Source: Theocolax elegans (lineage: Eukaryota > Arthropoda > Insecta > Hymenoptera > Cerocephalidae). From it: a DNA stretch of 64,000 nucleotides. The stretch spans positions 97,467,580 to 97,531,579 of the forward strand of contig CM047425.1 of assembly GCA_026168455.1 (NCBI GenBank). The letters are read 5' to 3'. The notes under the pieces were generated by a model. That model was not told the origin of the DNA and ran no database searches. It saw only the letters and a list, made by a program, of their open reading frames with translations. The position numbers and the translations under genes were made by a program. Shown here one piece after another: positions 23,788-39,400 of the stretch (position 1 is its first letter; each line of letters starts with the position of its first letter).

Positions 23788-25914
23788 GTTTCTTACGTCC
23801 ACGCGAGAAAGGTTCAAACGCGCAAATCTAAAATTCTTGATGAGAAGAATTTGAAAAGTTTTTGACTGCGTCAATGTTGTTCCTGTGGACTTTTTACTTT
23901 TCAGTCAACTTTGATGATACTTTCTTAGTGAAAAAAATTGACCAATTGAACGTTTCTTCGACCAAAGGAGGAGAAACTTGACTTACGCCTGTTAACTTTT
24001 TAATTTATCAGATAAAACAAGCCACTCTCTGCGTATAATTTATTTCATAAAGGGAAACTTATTTTTCTCAAACTTCAAAGTTTAAATATGATAATTCACC
24101 GGTAGAGAACCAGAAACTTGTTAATTCTTGTGAATTTAAATTGAAACAGCGTGTAAACGAATTGTTGAATCTCGGGGGAGGTAAGAGAAAATGGTTTAAG
24201 TATAATTATCATATTTCGAAAATACAAAATATCAAAGTTTTGTTTCACGAAAATCAATATATAGTACCATCCATTTAACAATATGAAATTTCTACTATAT
24301 TTAGAATAGTTTTAATTAATATACTATAGAATCCATACAAAATTGAAAAGGTCTATATATATTTTTTATATTTATTCGTAGACGGTTTGAATTTTCAAAT
24401 TGTAATTTATGAAAACTGTTATTTATCTTATTTATATAATATTCGTAAAATACCCCCTTTCAAAACCAACTTCTGTTTTTGTTTGACGGATTAAGAATTT
24501 TATTATAAGTATATATATTTTTTAAAACGTTGTGACAGTATAAAGTGCAAAGTTGAAGAACTCGTCAATCTTGTTAGATCAAAACAACCCTAACTTTAAT
24601 GAGCAATAAACCCGAAATGAGAATACAAACAAAAGTACCTCCACGAAATTTGTAACGAATTACGCGAAATCCACGTGTGAGTGTAACACATGGTACATCA
24701 GTATATCAAGTACACGTGTATACGCGTACGCATATACATACATCAGCATTAGACTCCCACGACATGAAAAGACTCAGGCAGTAATCCGCGTGCAAACTTC
24801 CTTTCTTGGTTATACACCGATGGTAATAAAACGCGTACACATGTATCTACGCATATGTATGCATGTACGACAAATGAGCAAATCCAGCGATATAATTGTA
24901 TTTATCGGGGAATTAGCTATGACGAATACACCCCGCCCCTCTTACCCGTGGAACGCGAGGGGTACATCTATATATATAAATAAACTCCCGTCACGCACCC
25001 ATGGAAAATTGTAATACGTACCCCTGAGTATTATGCACAAATACATCCACGTGTTCGTACAAACTTCCATATTTTCGTGCAAACAAAAGCTTACACAATC
25101 ACGTTTGGCATCGAACAACCATGTAAGTTAATTCGTATTTGCGAATTCATGCGCTATTGTTGCGCCTCGCATATGTTCGACTCGACTTTAATGCCGGCAA
25201 TTTTCCTGAAATTGCAATTCTTGTTTTCGGATCTATTGTCTTGTTAAACTTTAAATTGGTAATCTTTATCGGATATACCGTTCACGGCTTCTCCGCACTC
25301 CTCCTGCTGCAATGTTAATGATCACTTTTTTGGTAAATAAATTAGGATGATTTATTCATGGCATCGAGGCATATATATGTCGATCGAAACTAGGCTAATT
25401 TATTTCATTCGAAAAGGCTTAATTTGAAAATAGTATACTGCAATCTACAGAATTAAAATTATTGTAATTGCAGTACACGTTACAGATTGTCTATATTTTT
25501 TACCAAATCGAGGGGAATCTATGAACATACGGATAATGATCTTGTTACAAAAAAACCACTTAGCGATGGTCATTGTGTCACCAATCCATGAAATCCAACC
25601 AACTTTATATACGACAGTACGACATTTGCACGCTTTTAGTGGAGAAACGAGTAAACGAGCCCTTGGCCATGTACATACACACTCTATATAAAGGCACTAA
25701 GAGGAACGCCAATGCAAGAGTCTCGTGTCTATATATATACGCTTTCGCGTCCAGTTAGCCGCACGATAAACTCCCTATCCGAACTTTTGCACTAAACTAT
25801 AACCACTAGGATATCTCCTCCTAGTGAGAGGCACCGGAGAATCCGATTAAACGGCCAGTCGGAAAACATCGGCTACTACCTTCCATCTACATCTTTAGAG
25901 CTAGAGCACGAATC

Positions 25915-25951
<37 letters not shown>

Positions 25952-28900
25952 GTATGTAACCGGTCAACTAAATACTAGATATATGTACCCTTGTATACAA
26001 CTTCGATTTTCACGTCGATTTTTGTTACTTTTATTCTATGTAGAATGACACTCGCGAGATATATACTTTATCTGTGAAAAGGACGTCATGCGAGACGGCT
26101 GATTGTAGACGTATTACTCGCGCATGAATCTACGTGAACGCGAAGGATGACTCGTCGCGTTTTCTATATGCAACTCGGGTGAGAGATTTAGTTTTTGACG
26201 GGAATTTTTCATGCCGCGATTTTCGATTCCTTACGGAGGTATGCCCTGACAATTCCCTCGAATTTTTACGTATTCTCGCAGAGATTTACCGAGATTCGAA
26301 GTTGCTGATGTTTTTTTTATTAGTCGAAGACGACATTTTTGTTAGTAGTAAGTATACGCGATACACAATAGTCAATTAAGTTTTTTTAACACCGTGTTGA
26401 ATATAATATTGGTTTAATTTACATTCGTGTAAGTAATGATGAATATCAAAAAAGAAATATTGTAAATTAATATTTATAAGATGTATTGCTTGCGAAAAAG
26501 CTATTTTGACATTTATACTGTAAGAATAACAGAAATACGAGAAATAGATAGAGGCAGACATGAGAGAGCGAGTGAGAGAGAGAGTTTAAGGGTTGTATTA
26601 ACTGTCAGGCAACTGATAAAATATTGATTCCAATAATCTCGGTGAAGTACTATTACCGAGATATAGGATCGTTTAGAAGCCATTTGGCACAAAGTAACAC
26701 CCGAGATTTATAGAAGAATAACAAGCTAAACCACGAATCGTAGCTGTTCGACATTGGGCGATTCACACCTCAGGTTTTAACAATATATGAAAACATCATT
26801 GTATTGTATTTCTAATTCCCTTAAAGAATCTCCTGTTTGCATATTTATTATGCAAAAATTGTTAATTATATTAAATAAAAGATTCATTAAATGTACCGGC
26901 AGATTTTCACGCCACCAATGAGGTACTATCATAACGTTTATAATTATAATATATCTATAAATTGTATTTTTAAAAACTTTGATTTTATGTATGTATCAGC
27001 AGCTTTATACTTGTATTGAAAAGTCTTGAAAACTGCTACTATTATAATCCCTCCTCAATCCCTTTCCGATTCTCCTCAAATGTGGTTTTCAAGGGGGACG
27101 AAGAAGGAATCTAAGAACGTATAAATAACGGGTAAAATTTGCTAAAATCTGTGGAGGAAGGCGAAAGGAGGGATAAACATGATATAAGAAACCTCATTTT
27201 TCTTACTACTATATGATATAGTAGGATATATCTATATATTAGGTACATATGAAGTTTATCAAGTATTATTTTTCGGATATTTTATTAAACATTACATTCA
27301 TTATTTAAATTATTTTTAATTACTTAATACATCTAAAACTAATTTCTAATTTCAAATTAACTGCCATCGATAAGCTTTAAATATATATTTTAAAAATTAT
27401 ATTGATATTTATACTTTTACGGATTCCTTGGAAAATTGTAATTCAAATATAAATTCACAAAAACGATCGGATCAATCAGATAATTTCTAGGTCAATTTCG
27501 TATAGTTAAACAGTCGATCGTGTTATTCTATTTGATTTTAATTAAACTAGATACAGACTGATTGGCTATGCTCAATGTCCTACTCACATTCATGTCAGGT
27601 AAAAATTTCAATTACAAGTATATACACGCGTGCTTATTATGTTGTTTGTATCAAACAATTACATGGATTTTAAACTATATAATATTACAAATGTATTTGC
27701 GAGAAAATTTTGTAAACATAATTTAATTTATCTCTTTGGTAAAATTAATTATTTTTTTAAACATCGTATTTAATCATTAATGAACATGTGATATACTCAG
27801 AAAGCAATAACACGCAAGTTACAGTTACCTCGTTATAAATGGTTAACAAACTTTTGTATACAGCTTTTTTTTTTTACTTTAATTAAATTAGGCTCGTATT
27901 CGTTAATAAGAGAACTATCGTACGTGAATTCCATAATGCTGTGTGTACCCGGTTACATCGAGTTTCCAAAAGTGATATTAATTTCGAACGGTAAACTTGA
28001 GGCGCCGGCTGTCACGCGCGATTAAAACAGTGTTGCTGCTAATGAAGTACATATGTAAGTCACCATTCGCATGAACCTGAGCAAAACTTTATTAATCCAA
28101 ATATTTGAATTGCTTTGCCAGTTTAACATCGCACTGGCCAGCAACTTTACCATTTACCCTACAATCACGATTATAAACGTAATTTTAATTAGACATATTT
28201 ATTTGACGTAAATAAGCTGATTCGTATACTCAAATTTCTATGATTGTGATTTCAGATTCACTTCTTACACGTCTATAAAAATGTTCAACATCATTGCGAT
28301 ATGTTTTATCCATTCTTTGTTCTAAACCCTTATAAATTATCCTATATTTAAATTTTTTACTTCAATTCTTTCATAGTATCAATTTAACTCAAACAAGAAT
28401 AATAAGTTATATCTTGTACACGAATACAGAAATAAAAATTTAAATTTACTTTCGTTACATTTTATTTGTATTGTAAAATACTATTTCTAACACTTTTATC
28501 CAAACAATAATAAATTTGAATGAAATGTATAAATTGTATTTAATGTTGCAAACCATAAAATTTAATGTAATTTTAATTTTTTATACTATGCATAAAAAGG
28601 AAGTTTAAAAGTCATATAATTTGGAAAAAAAAGTACGCATAGAAATAGGCTATTTACTTGGAAGAATATTCTAACTCGCATGTGTGACAAGGAATTTCAT
28701 GTATGAAAATAAATTAATGAATTTTGAATTTCGAATGTCTAATAATTCGATATCTTTATAATACCGCAGATATTATATGTGCGGAGTTAGAGCACATACA
28801 ATTCGTTTAAATATATTCATAATTTAATAAGTTAAACTTATTTCTTTCTTCATTTTAAGTTGTCATGTATATGTATTGTAATGAAAATCTATTGGACAGA

Positions 28901-29150
28901 GACACAAACAGCTTTATACTTCTCTGACATTAAAATTAATTCGATACATCAAATAACTAAAGGCACATAGAATCCAGAACTTGACTCGTATATACTATCC
29001 ATCATTTATTCTTCAAAATATTCATAACATTTCGATCGAGTTTAAAAGATAAATCAACTTGACAATATTTCGAAAAAGAGTATATAATAAAACACCCGTC
29101 GTAAAATCAACCTTCATAAATAATTCCATAAAGCAAGCAATCAAAGAAAT
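23788..29150. other. Gene-free interval; islands at 24650-25140 and 25570-26380
   Basis: No gene is recognised. The island at 24650-25140 is rich in alternating purine-pyrimidine words (ACACGTGTATACGCGTACGC). The island at 25570-26380 contains a perfect 8-bp hairpin (CACTAGGA/TCCTAGTG at 25804-25826). It also contains an 81-codon frame at 26134-26379 that begins with GTG, has no ATG near its start and matches no family I recognise. A weak inverted pair ATCCCTCCT/AGGAGGGAT lies at about 27045 and 27165. The remainder is AT-rich spacer. Confidence 0.4.
25919..25949. repeat. (TA)n microsatellite
   Basis: A pure TA run of about 15 units, followed by CACGTATG. Confidence 0.9.
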
Positions 29151-31147
29151 TTCTCGTCTCAACTCCCTTGAACCATACAATTATCGCGCATACTTCTCGT
29201 AAACGAGACCGCGGAGCGACATAAAGGGAAACCCGCGAACTTTCACTTTATCTCTCTCGCTCTTTCATACATACAATTCCCGGTTGGCGTTTCGACTTGG
29301 CGCGCACAGGGAGAAATTCGCGGTAATCGAAAAGGAGTGACGGGAGAATCAATATTGCCGCACGTGATATTTGTTTGGGCGCAATGCGACCAGTTTCGAT
29401 ATTGGAGATCAGATTGGACGTCGCCCTTTTGTATAAACGGCGAAATTTTACCGTATACACGAGAGTGTCAGTGTATGTGGGCGCGCGCGCGCACGTGTGT
29501 GTGTGTGTGTGCGCGAGTGTATGTGTATATATTTATATACATTTATCACCTCCCCAACCCTTTTTATGGTTGCAAATCGTTGTCGGTGCTTATGGTCACC
29601 CGAGTAATGGAACGTAATGGAACAACTGCGTTTGCATCCCTGTCAACGATTTTCTCATTTTCCACGAGGTAGCCGAGGATATAGGACGAATATCTTATCC
29701 TTACTGTAATCGTTGAATATAAATTGAAAATTTGGCTTTCCGCGGGCAAACTCTCCACCAACCGAATGTACACATACATTCGTACAGCATGGGCATCGTG
29801 TGTTAGAAGAGGAAAATCATCCGAAGCTATTAACTTAATATTCGTCGTTTATGCCGATTTTCGGTTTAACTGCGACGAGGAAAATTTCACAGGGTTTGAG
29901 AGGTGTTCACAATATTTTTTATATATTTTTTCGAGAATGGATATTTTATGCCTATATGGTTTCAAATTTTCCTTTTATTGTAATGCTTTTCATTTTCAAG
30001 TATTCAAAGGACGTATATAAAATGACGTATCCTTTTCGATAATATTATTTAAATCATTTTTTAACTTTACGTATGAATAAACATTATTCACTCAATAATA
30101 TAGTGTAACGTAATTATATTTAGCGCTGTTAATCTTTCAACTTCTACCGGATTCTAGTGATTTGTATTTTGTATTGTAGTCAATGAAATGCAAATTGCGC
30201 TTTCGAAAGCAATCTAAGGTTTACTAAAAATAAAAGCTATTGTAAAATCTTTGAAAAGCTTCGGTTTATAAATTGTTGCATTTGCATTAAGTAATTCTGT
30301 GAAACGTACTATTTTTTTAACAATTATTTTTTTAATAATACAATTCACTTTATACGCATACAACAAGGATAAAATAATATAATTGCAAGTAGTTTCTCTC
30401 TTTTGATTCAATGCATTAGCGTGAAATATTAAAGCGATTTACCGCGTGAATGTGACACAAATTTCTTTGTTAAACATGCTTATAATGAAAGCAACTACAT
30501 TTAATTTAAACATTCGTTAATTTTAATCGTTTACTACTATTAAGACAAATACGTACATTAAATGTGTATTTTTCGTTTAAACGTGAATTATAATACATAT
30601 ACAAATATAACAGGTCAGAATTAAAGTCAACACTTAGTTTTTACATGCGAAATTTATATAATACGTAATTAATCTTACAAAAATATGTAATAATGAATGT
30701 ATAATAATATTATGTGAAATTACAAGCGTATTATTAAAATCGACAATCTCTATCCAAATATATCATAAAAAAATAATTAATTATTTATGAAACGAGCATT
30801 ACATTGTAATAATTATTAATAAAATAAGTAATTATGAATATAACGTAAGGAGAAATCAGAAAATATAATGTAAATTATGCACACATACCGCAGATGTATA
30901 TACAGATAGCATCTGTCAGACAATCAGGTTATAACGCTATATGATTTATAAGCGGATTAAATTTCTTTAGTTTAAATCGCTATATACGAGCTTCCAATAA
31001 CATTGTAAAAATTTAATGTATAAATTAATATTTACATTGTTAATATTGTTAAATATTTAGGAAATTAAATGATATTATAAAGTATCAGAAAATAATATAC
31101 ATATTAATAATCTTAAATTAATTCTAAGGAAATTCTCTTTGAAGGCT

Positions 31148-31149
<2 letters not shown>

Positions 31150-31187
<38 letters not shown>
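31150..31187. repeat. (TA)n microsatellite
   Basis: An uninterrupted TA run of about 18 units. Confidence 0.9.
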
Positions 31188-31189
<2 letters not shown>

Positions 31190-31371
31190 TATAGCTACCA
31201 AGTATAATTATGGAGAGATGATTAACCTATAAGTGTCTAGATACAATACGCTGCATATCGTAATTAAGCAAATAACTCACTAGCATTATCGATGAAACAG
31301 CAAGTAAAATATATTTTATAATAAATGAATACAATTAGTATATTAACTGTTGAACTGGTTAATTAGTGATT

Positions 31372-31375
<4 letters not shown>

Positions 31376-31404
<29 letters not shown>
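31376..31404. repeat. (TA)n microsatellite
   Basis: A TA run of about 14 units, followed by GATGTGTGTCTGTG. Confidence 0.9.
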
Positions 31405-31406
<2 letters not shown>

Positions 31407-34400
31407 TGTGTGTCTGTGTAAACGTGTAAACAAACTGTCAGAAAAATATAAATTGACGTAACCATATATTTGTGTCATTTCTTTTACTTATTTTATAAGT
31501 ATAATTATATTAATCTATGTATAATGTATTAATAGTATTATAATTTACAAACCTATTAATTTAGAAAAATTTATTTTAAAAGTATCATACTTTCATATTT
31601 TCTTTCAGCTTTGAGGTATACGTGTATAATTCCATTCAAATTGAATGATTAATCATAATTTACAAATTTTAGTTTTATCCAAAAATTTGTAGGATGTCCA
31701 CGAAAGTAATTATACCTTGCAATTCACGTTAAATGTCTCAATTAAAATTGTATATAATTTATATTTTTTAAATCGTGCGAACATTATAAATGTTATTACA
31801 TCCGTCAGTAGTAATGTGACTCTGAATTATATTTCAAACGTGAAACAAGATCAGCAATTAAAATAATTAAATAAATTTTCTCATTCTCATTATCCTTAGA
31901 ACAACATCAACACGCACGGACACACACGGGGACACACGGGCACACAGGTGTGTGCATATGTAATAAAAAGTGAAATAAAATTTACCGAGGTAAAGCGTAG
32001 TATCAGCCAGCATATAATTTAAGGTCTCGCCTTTTAAGTGATATAAAAAATTACTGCACCCACTTTCGACGTTAAAATTCAGTAATATCATCCGAGGTGG
32101 AAAAAGAAAAAGAAAAAGAAAGAAACGGTCATTTTTATAACGCACTCGACAAAAACCGCAAATTTCTCAAGCGTATACCTAATAAAAATTGCATCCAACC
32201 CTTAAAAAGAGCTTTCAGAATTCCGCAACAACTCCGTACATCATTCTCGTACGTATAGTCTCTCTTTCTCCAGCATCCATACATCATATTACACATCCAG
32301 GCACCGTGTCTTCGCTTAGCTTTCAGGGCTGCGGCCAGGCGACCACGAGAGTTAACTTAAGTAAGCGCCGCATTAATTCACTACCTGGGAATTCGCGTTT
32401 AATTTGCGCCCGAGCTTCTGGAAAAATGGTGAAACAAAGACTTGGGGCATGCATGGAATGGTTTGGTCGTTCATTAAACGATTAGTATATACGTAAAAAA
32501 TACCTTTCTATTTCTACCTGTGTATGTGTGCGTGGGTGTCTGTCTAATTGTCTTTAATTAATCTCTATACATATTTTAATGATTTATTTTCAAGTGGTTG
32601 TTCCAGTTATTATTAAAATATATGTAGTTATGATATAGCGATTACTGTTTTAGATAACCTATATTAATATCTATAATTTTAGAAATTAATAATGGACACA
32701 TATAGAAATCTGTGTCCGTAGTTTCTTGCGATATTTATGTGAAGACTATTCAAAAATGAATGATAATACATGCTAGTTCATTAGTTTCAACTAATAAATA
32801 ATTATTGTTAAATTGATTATTTTAAAGTTATAAATAAACTTGCCCATATGTACTTAAGCTGTATATTCATAGTGTGTATTATGCAAATGTATATACATAT
32901 ATTACGCAAATGCACAGGTATTTAGAGGTGTAAATACGTGTACGCTATTTCGTATATATAATTATTTATTAAATCATTAATTAAACTTTCTCATTATTTA
33001 TATATCAACAAACAATATAAGTTATAATATTATTGGAACATTTCGTTATTATCAGATGCTTAATAAATTAATTTCGGTCAAAGGTGCACGGTTTACTTAA
33101 TTATACCTGTTCAAACATTAATTTCCGATACGTAGTATAAATATATAAAATAATGAATTTTATTTATCTTTGATGTAAATTTTAAATAAATACGAATAAG
33201 AAAGCTTCTTTCGTGTAATTACAACTAAAAAGTTAAATGAATTTTCAAGAATTCTACATCAAATGGTAAATTATCTTTTTATTAATAACTCTCGAAAATG
33301 TAACTTAATTTTATTGCGTTTAAAACAATACGCATATAAAATATAGTCTATCGCGTTATCTTCCCGTACAATAGTTAAAAATTCGTTTTTGCAATCAATA
33401 GGATATTAATTAATTTATCGCAATTCATAACAAACAGCCTATTTTATACCTGTCAATGACAACTGCCGAGATTTTAATTAAAATCTAGTAAAAATAGAAA
33501 AACCTAGCGTTAGAATCGTTCTAGCCCCGCTCTAAATTCAATCAATGGATAAATATCGCAAGCACGCGAGCTTACGCACGTCCGGTGAACGGTATTGAAT
33601 AATGCATACAAACGCACTGCCTAAAAGTAACTTGCACCAGAGAGTATTTGATTGCAATTTGCCAAGTTCCATACTCTCTCTCTCTCCTTCTCCCTCTCCC
33701 TCCCTCTCTCTGTCTATAGTTATCTCTCTTGTTTAACGCAAGCCCCGAAATGTCAAGTATGCTTCATCTGACAATGGAATCAAACGCATTTTCCAATTCT
33801 TCCTTTTCATTTTCCCCCTCCATACATGTTCGGGTGGTCCACGGTTCTCGGTCGAGTGCCTCGGGAATTCGCTGCGTCACCTATTTAGTGTATACTCGAG
33901 GAACAATACCCATTTCCCTATACTCCCCGAATCAAGTTCTATTGTTTTTTGCTCATGGATATCAACCGAACTCTCTTTCGTTTTTTCCTCAAAACGGCTG
34001 ACTGCACCGGTTTCAATACCGGATGATATAATGCGACATTGCAATTAACTTGGTCAGTTCCTTTAGACTTCGGACAACATTTCGAGAACTCTATTACGAC
34101 CCGATGATATTAATTGACTGCGAATCTTACTTAATTAATTTGAAACTTTATAATCATTATTGTGAAGCATTTAAGTTATTGTAATTATTATTATGAATAT
34201 TGATTATTATTTAACTGCAAAAATAAATTAATAAAAAATAAAACAGTTATATTTATTGAATAATTTTGTATTTAATTCGACGGTGTGCAAACGTTTCTGT
34301 TGAACTATTGGTTATTAATAGTACTTAATTATTCCCGTACGTATAAAATATGTACAGACTTTGCAATTGAAAATTGTTATGAAATAACATTTTTTATTTT

Positions 34401-36321
34401 TGAATGTAATATTTATAACATATGCTTTTAAATAAAACTATAGTATTCCACATAGATATATATACGTACATACTAATAACATTAACTTCGAACTTTTAGT
34501 ATCTATTACCCGAAAAACCGTACCGCTAGTCTTTCTGAATTTTTTATACGTTATTCGAAATGTAATATTGAGTAACCACATTACTTTTAGAAAGCCACCG
34601 TAAATAAAATGTTAACAATGATATCAATGAAATAAAAAACTGTTCGTATATTTCTAAAAAATGTTGTATTATTTAATGTATAAAAATATGCGATTCTTGG
34701 CAGAAATTGGTACCATAATTTCATTAGAATAAAATTCATTAGAATATATATTATAATAAGTATATACATAAGATTATCATCATAATCTTTCACTCAAATC
34801 CCTCACTACGATCGTAAAGTCAAATTTTCCGAAAAAATAAACGTTGCAGCTATGGTTCCCGCGTATTCTAAAAAATGTAAATTAGGAAAACTTAATTCCC
34901 CACGTAAATACAAAGCAAATCATCTCCTTTATCTCCGTATCTATCGGGTTCTTTGATCGCAGCACTTGACTTCGAAGATCTTACTTAGATACATAGACGA
35001 GAGAAAAAGGAGGTAACTATACGCATACAGAGACACTCGAGGAAAGCAGCACCGCTACTACATCGCGTGCCCTTCGCAATTTGCATTTTGAAAGATTCTC
35101 CATGTACATATGTATATATATATATATATATTTATAACCCCGCCTCCTCTCTATAACAATAAACCCGTAGGAGGTTGAACCCGTAACCGTTGAACGAGAG
35201 ACCCGAAAAAGAAAAAATATGTATACATGTATAAGGAGCAGGAAGCTCCAACGTAATGAAGAATCGACTTGGTTATTTAGCGAAATCGCGGGCGTTCAAG
35301 ATCCACGTAATTTATGCTCGTATCTCGTTACGACACTTCCCCTATTCTCACGGCGATGTGTGCGTATTTTTTTGGAAACGCGTGTCAAGATCAACACTGG
35401 ATACCACTAAACGCCTCTTGTGGTCTTGCACGTCGACCTACTCAGATAATCCATCGTTGAGAATTATTTTCGAAATCTTTGGAATCTTTTAGTGGGAGTT
35501 GTTGTTTATATTTTATTTCTTTAACTTTATAGCATTGGATTTCCTGAATGGTGAAATTCGAGTTTCGAGGATTTTACTATTTTTATTTCCACTTTACTTT
35601 TAAAATGTAACATTTAAGTTAAACGTGATTGCGTTTTTAAAGCGTACGTGTTTGCGTACTTGGTAAATTTAATGTTTTCATCAAATTGTCAATTGCATTG
35701 GTAATTTGAGCTTTACGAGTTTTTTACGCTAAAAACGTGACAGGGACGTTTCGAAAAAATGTTTAAAATTTAATTGATTATTTAAAATGTCCCTTATACT
35801 TTATAAAATTGCAATCGAAATGTTTCTTACTATCTCATTCGATTAATGTAAAATATGATAAACGTGTACACTTGCACTTATTTTTCCAAAATCAAATAAA
35901 TTTTTGTAAGATTTAAAAATAAACATACGAAATATACCAATCACCGTAAAAAAGCCCACAAATCCAAGACACCCAAGCGATCTTTAACCAACAAGACATA
36001 CCAGGTGACCAAGAATCACCCGTAGTAAGAAACACAGACCAGATCCAACACTAGTAACATCTGGGTAAGGTAACCAGTTAATTCCTCGGCGAGCGGTAGT
36101 AAACCACGTCTCGCAATAAAGCAAAACAGTATAGGTATACATCCCGCGAAGGTGCAGGGGTAACGAAAAGAAATATCCTTTTTTGCGTAAATTCATTGGC
36201 AACGGCCATATCGGGGCTAATGAAAGCGCGCGCGTGCGAGTTCCGCTGGCATAACGTATTGCGCAATAAACGCAAACGGGATCCTTATTGTTATGCAAAT
36301 GGTCGAAGTGGGAGGAGGCAG

Positions 36322-36415
36322 TGTGTGTGAGACAGAGAGAGAGAGAGAGGGTGAGTGAGGGAGGGAGAGGAGGAGGATGAGGTGTAGGAGGAGGAGGAGG
36401 AGAGGAGAGTAGGGG
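36322..36415 (+). repeat. Purine-rich GA/GGA tract
   Basis: About 95 bases of almost pure purine on the plus strand: GAGA units, then GAGGAGGA units, then AGGGGGTGGGAT. Confidence 0.9.
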
Positions 36416-39400
36416 GTGGGATAGCCCCCGAGATAGCGAGATCTTGGGTATATCTCCGGAGACGGTCTTATACGCGTCCTCTACCCCATTAGATTACTTG
36501 GCGTGTAAGCGCTCACGTCTTGGTAGGGAGGGAGGAGGAGCAGGACATTAGCCTGAGTGCGCTCGCGCGAGCAGAACTAACGTCGGGAGAATTGTATGTA
36601 TAACGTGTATTTGGTACGTATATACATTGTCTAACGCATTGTATTAGACCGGCCATTGGGATGCTGATGAACTTTCCGATGATTGCGGGGGAGATTTTAT
36701 AAGACGATGTTTGCGAGACGATTGTTTGGCTTACCTGATTACAGCCAGCTTCTGCCTTTGAAATTCGAACTTTATCATTCGAACATCTCAGGAGCAACGT
36801 ATACGTATCCTACGTTTGCCTATTGTTAGCTGGTATAGTATACTTGTTATCTTAAAACCTTGCCAATCCGAACTAATGCAATATGAATTACGCTGGATGA
36901 TTTCAGGAATCCGCTTCTTGGGTAAATCCGGTTTGTTTAATAACCCGGAGATTACCAACTATCCATCATACGCGTAGATTATCTACGAGATTATCTATTT
37001 GTCGTACGGATTGAAACTTCCTCAAATTGAAAAGATTCTATCGTTCAATTAGTCTTCACGATACACGTAAGTTTAATCCATTCTACGTCTATACTAAACG
37101 TTAGAAAAAGAGTATTCTATATATTTAATTCTTAAAAAGTTGACTATAGATGATGAATAAATTTGAATATCTCACATTGCTAGTATCGAGTGTTTAGTTA
37201 TTTAAAAACATGTTTTATTTTAAACTTTAGTCTAGACTGCAATTACTAAAATAGAAATAAATTTTAATAATGATATTAATTGATTAAACACATTATTATC
37301 GAGAAAAGTCTTCAATAATATTCGTTAATTTAATAGATAACTATAATAGATTTGGCCATCACGTATTGCAGTCGAGTATGTTAAGGTATAGGTAAGTACT
37401 GTTTACATATTGTTTTATTAAACCGTTTTTATTATAACTCGAGTGACCCAACAAACTTTGTAAAGAGAAACCTTAAGCACAATCCATGAAGTTACCTCAC
37501 AAGAGACATAAATGAACAACGACTGCAAAGTTATATATTTCAATTACGTCAGCATACGCGAAAAAGAGCTTTTTAAATAATTATAATAATTTAGCATATT
37601 AGATTTCGGAGAGATATAATCCATCTGCTTGAAGGTGCAGTATACCAAAAAAGAGTATTAAAGGTACCGCTATTAAAAGAAGAGCAAAAGAAAATGGTCC
37701 ATCGTTCTATATCTTGCCGGGTAAAAGGTAAACCGCATTTCCTACCTCCTGCAATCCAACGATAAGAGATCTTTCAGTATACACCGCGAAACAAACCAAG
37801 AATCCGTGTAGACGGACGGTGTATAGAAAAATAAAGTACCGTCTCCGCGTATTGCTTTAACGCAGGCGTCTGGGAAAATCGAGGGAAATGCAAAAGGGAC
37901 GAGGATCTTATCGGACCCGAATTGTCTCTAGCAGCGTCGACGTTTCCTGCCTGTCGCACGCGGGTATAGAAGAAGCGAAGGACGAAGCGGAAGGACCGTT
38001 AAAGGAAACGTCGAAGCGTCTCTTCTCTCTCCCTTCTTCTCTCCTGCTCTTTCTCTTGATGCACAAAACCCAGACATGGCAAACAAAGATTTTGCGAATC
38101 CTGACAAGCCAAAATGCGTTTTATATAACATTCTCCCTCCCTCCTTATCTCTTTTTGTTTGAATTTGTCCTTTCGCTGGGAGAAATGATAATGATACACT
38201 GTCCTCCGATAAATATTTGAACATCACGTTTGACTGTAGATTTTAAAATATGCAAAAAAGGAGACGTACGGGTACTTTGTAAGATGTTTTAGTCTCTTTG
38301 TTTGTAAAGGGGCAAAGGATTCAAGAGGTAAATGCTCTTAATATGGCGAAACTTTGTTAAATAGACCATTATTTGCATAAGGTATTTTTCTGCGAAAGAG
38401 CATTTCATAATATATTAGACCTATTTTTAAAATAAAAATGTTTTTAAATTAGGTATAATACTATTTACAAATCCTTTACATGTGATGAAAAAGAACCCAG
38501 CGCGGCTTAAACGTGTTATACATAAATATTTCCAATAATTTACAGCGTATATTTTTATATAAATATAACTAGAATATAGTCATATAAATTATTACTACTA
38601 TAGGAAAAAGTCTTCGCTACAAAACTGTTTTTATAATTAAGCAACGTCTAGGAAATCATACGTTCCATAAAAACAGACCATTAATTTAAAAAAGTGGATC
38701 GAAACGGTATTCCAACGAGTACGCGCTATCAATTTCAACTGGGAGTGCAGTTCTTTCTCAACCCTTTTTACCGTGACGACTTGCATCAGAAGGCAAGCCC
38801 CTTAAAGCAGGAGGTTAACCCTCGATTTTCGGTATGGGGTAGCGAATGGAAGCAGAGAGAAAGAGACTCGAGCACTTCATTTCTGTTTCCGGCGTGCAAT
38901 CTCTCGACCCCCGTTCGGTTTTATGGGCCTCGGTTTTTGCGCCCGGACTCGCGACGACGACGCTCGGCTATCTAGACGGGCTCGACGTTTCCGACGTATA
39001 CCGGGGGTAAAATTGAATCGGGCGTCTTTACTGCGAAGCGATTCAAGGTGATGGATGCCGCTCTTTATTTCTCCTGGTCTATGTATGGAAATCACCTGGG
39101 AGAGATCTACGGTAACGAGGACCGACTGACCGTGTAGGCCGAGCTATTATACATCACTTTTGCACGTTCTCGGAGTATTAAGTTTCGAGGGGATGTACTC
39201 ACTGATAACTTGGATGTTTTTAACCTATTTGAAACTAATTATGCATTCGTGCATGTGTCTTAAGAGTGTTTAACTCTTGAGAAATGCCGGGGAGAAACAT
39301 GTAAGTGATCACTACATTTGAATAATTGTACTTGATAATAATAGTAATTGATTCGTAGAATTTATTTATTCGGCGTTGTTATACGGAATTTCCATAATTA

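Larger units (their letters stand above)
29150..34860. other. Gene-free interval; islands at 29150-29900, 32100-32490 and 33480-34030
   Basis: No gene is supported. The island at 29150-29900 contains a GCGCGCGCGCACGTGTGTGTG tract near 29480. Frames of 80-111 codons here overlap one another and are shaped by the simple repeat. The island at 33480-34030 holds a CT-rich tract (33674-33715) and a 90-codon frame rich in serine and phenylalanine, with no recognisable domain. AT-rich spacers at 30020-32100 and 32500-33470 hold only TA runs. Confidence 0.4.

Noticed and set aside
29337..29672. 111-codon frame with a Cys/Val/Ala-rich middle
   Set aside because: The middle is a translated GTGTGT/GCGCGC simple repeat; the rest has no recognisable domain.
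37888..38227. Overlapping 99-110-codon frames on opposite strands
   Set aside because: Both strands are open over the same bases, which reflects fewer stops in GC-richer sequence; neither resembles a protein family.
38694..39095. 93-codon plus-strand and 72-codon minus-strand frames
   Set aside because: They overlap in antisense and have Arg/Ser-rich chance composition; no splice structure or family match supports either one.
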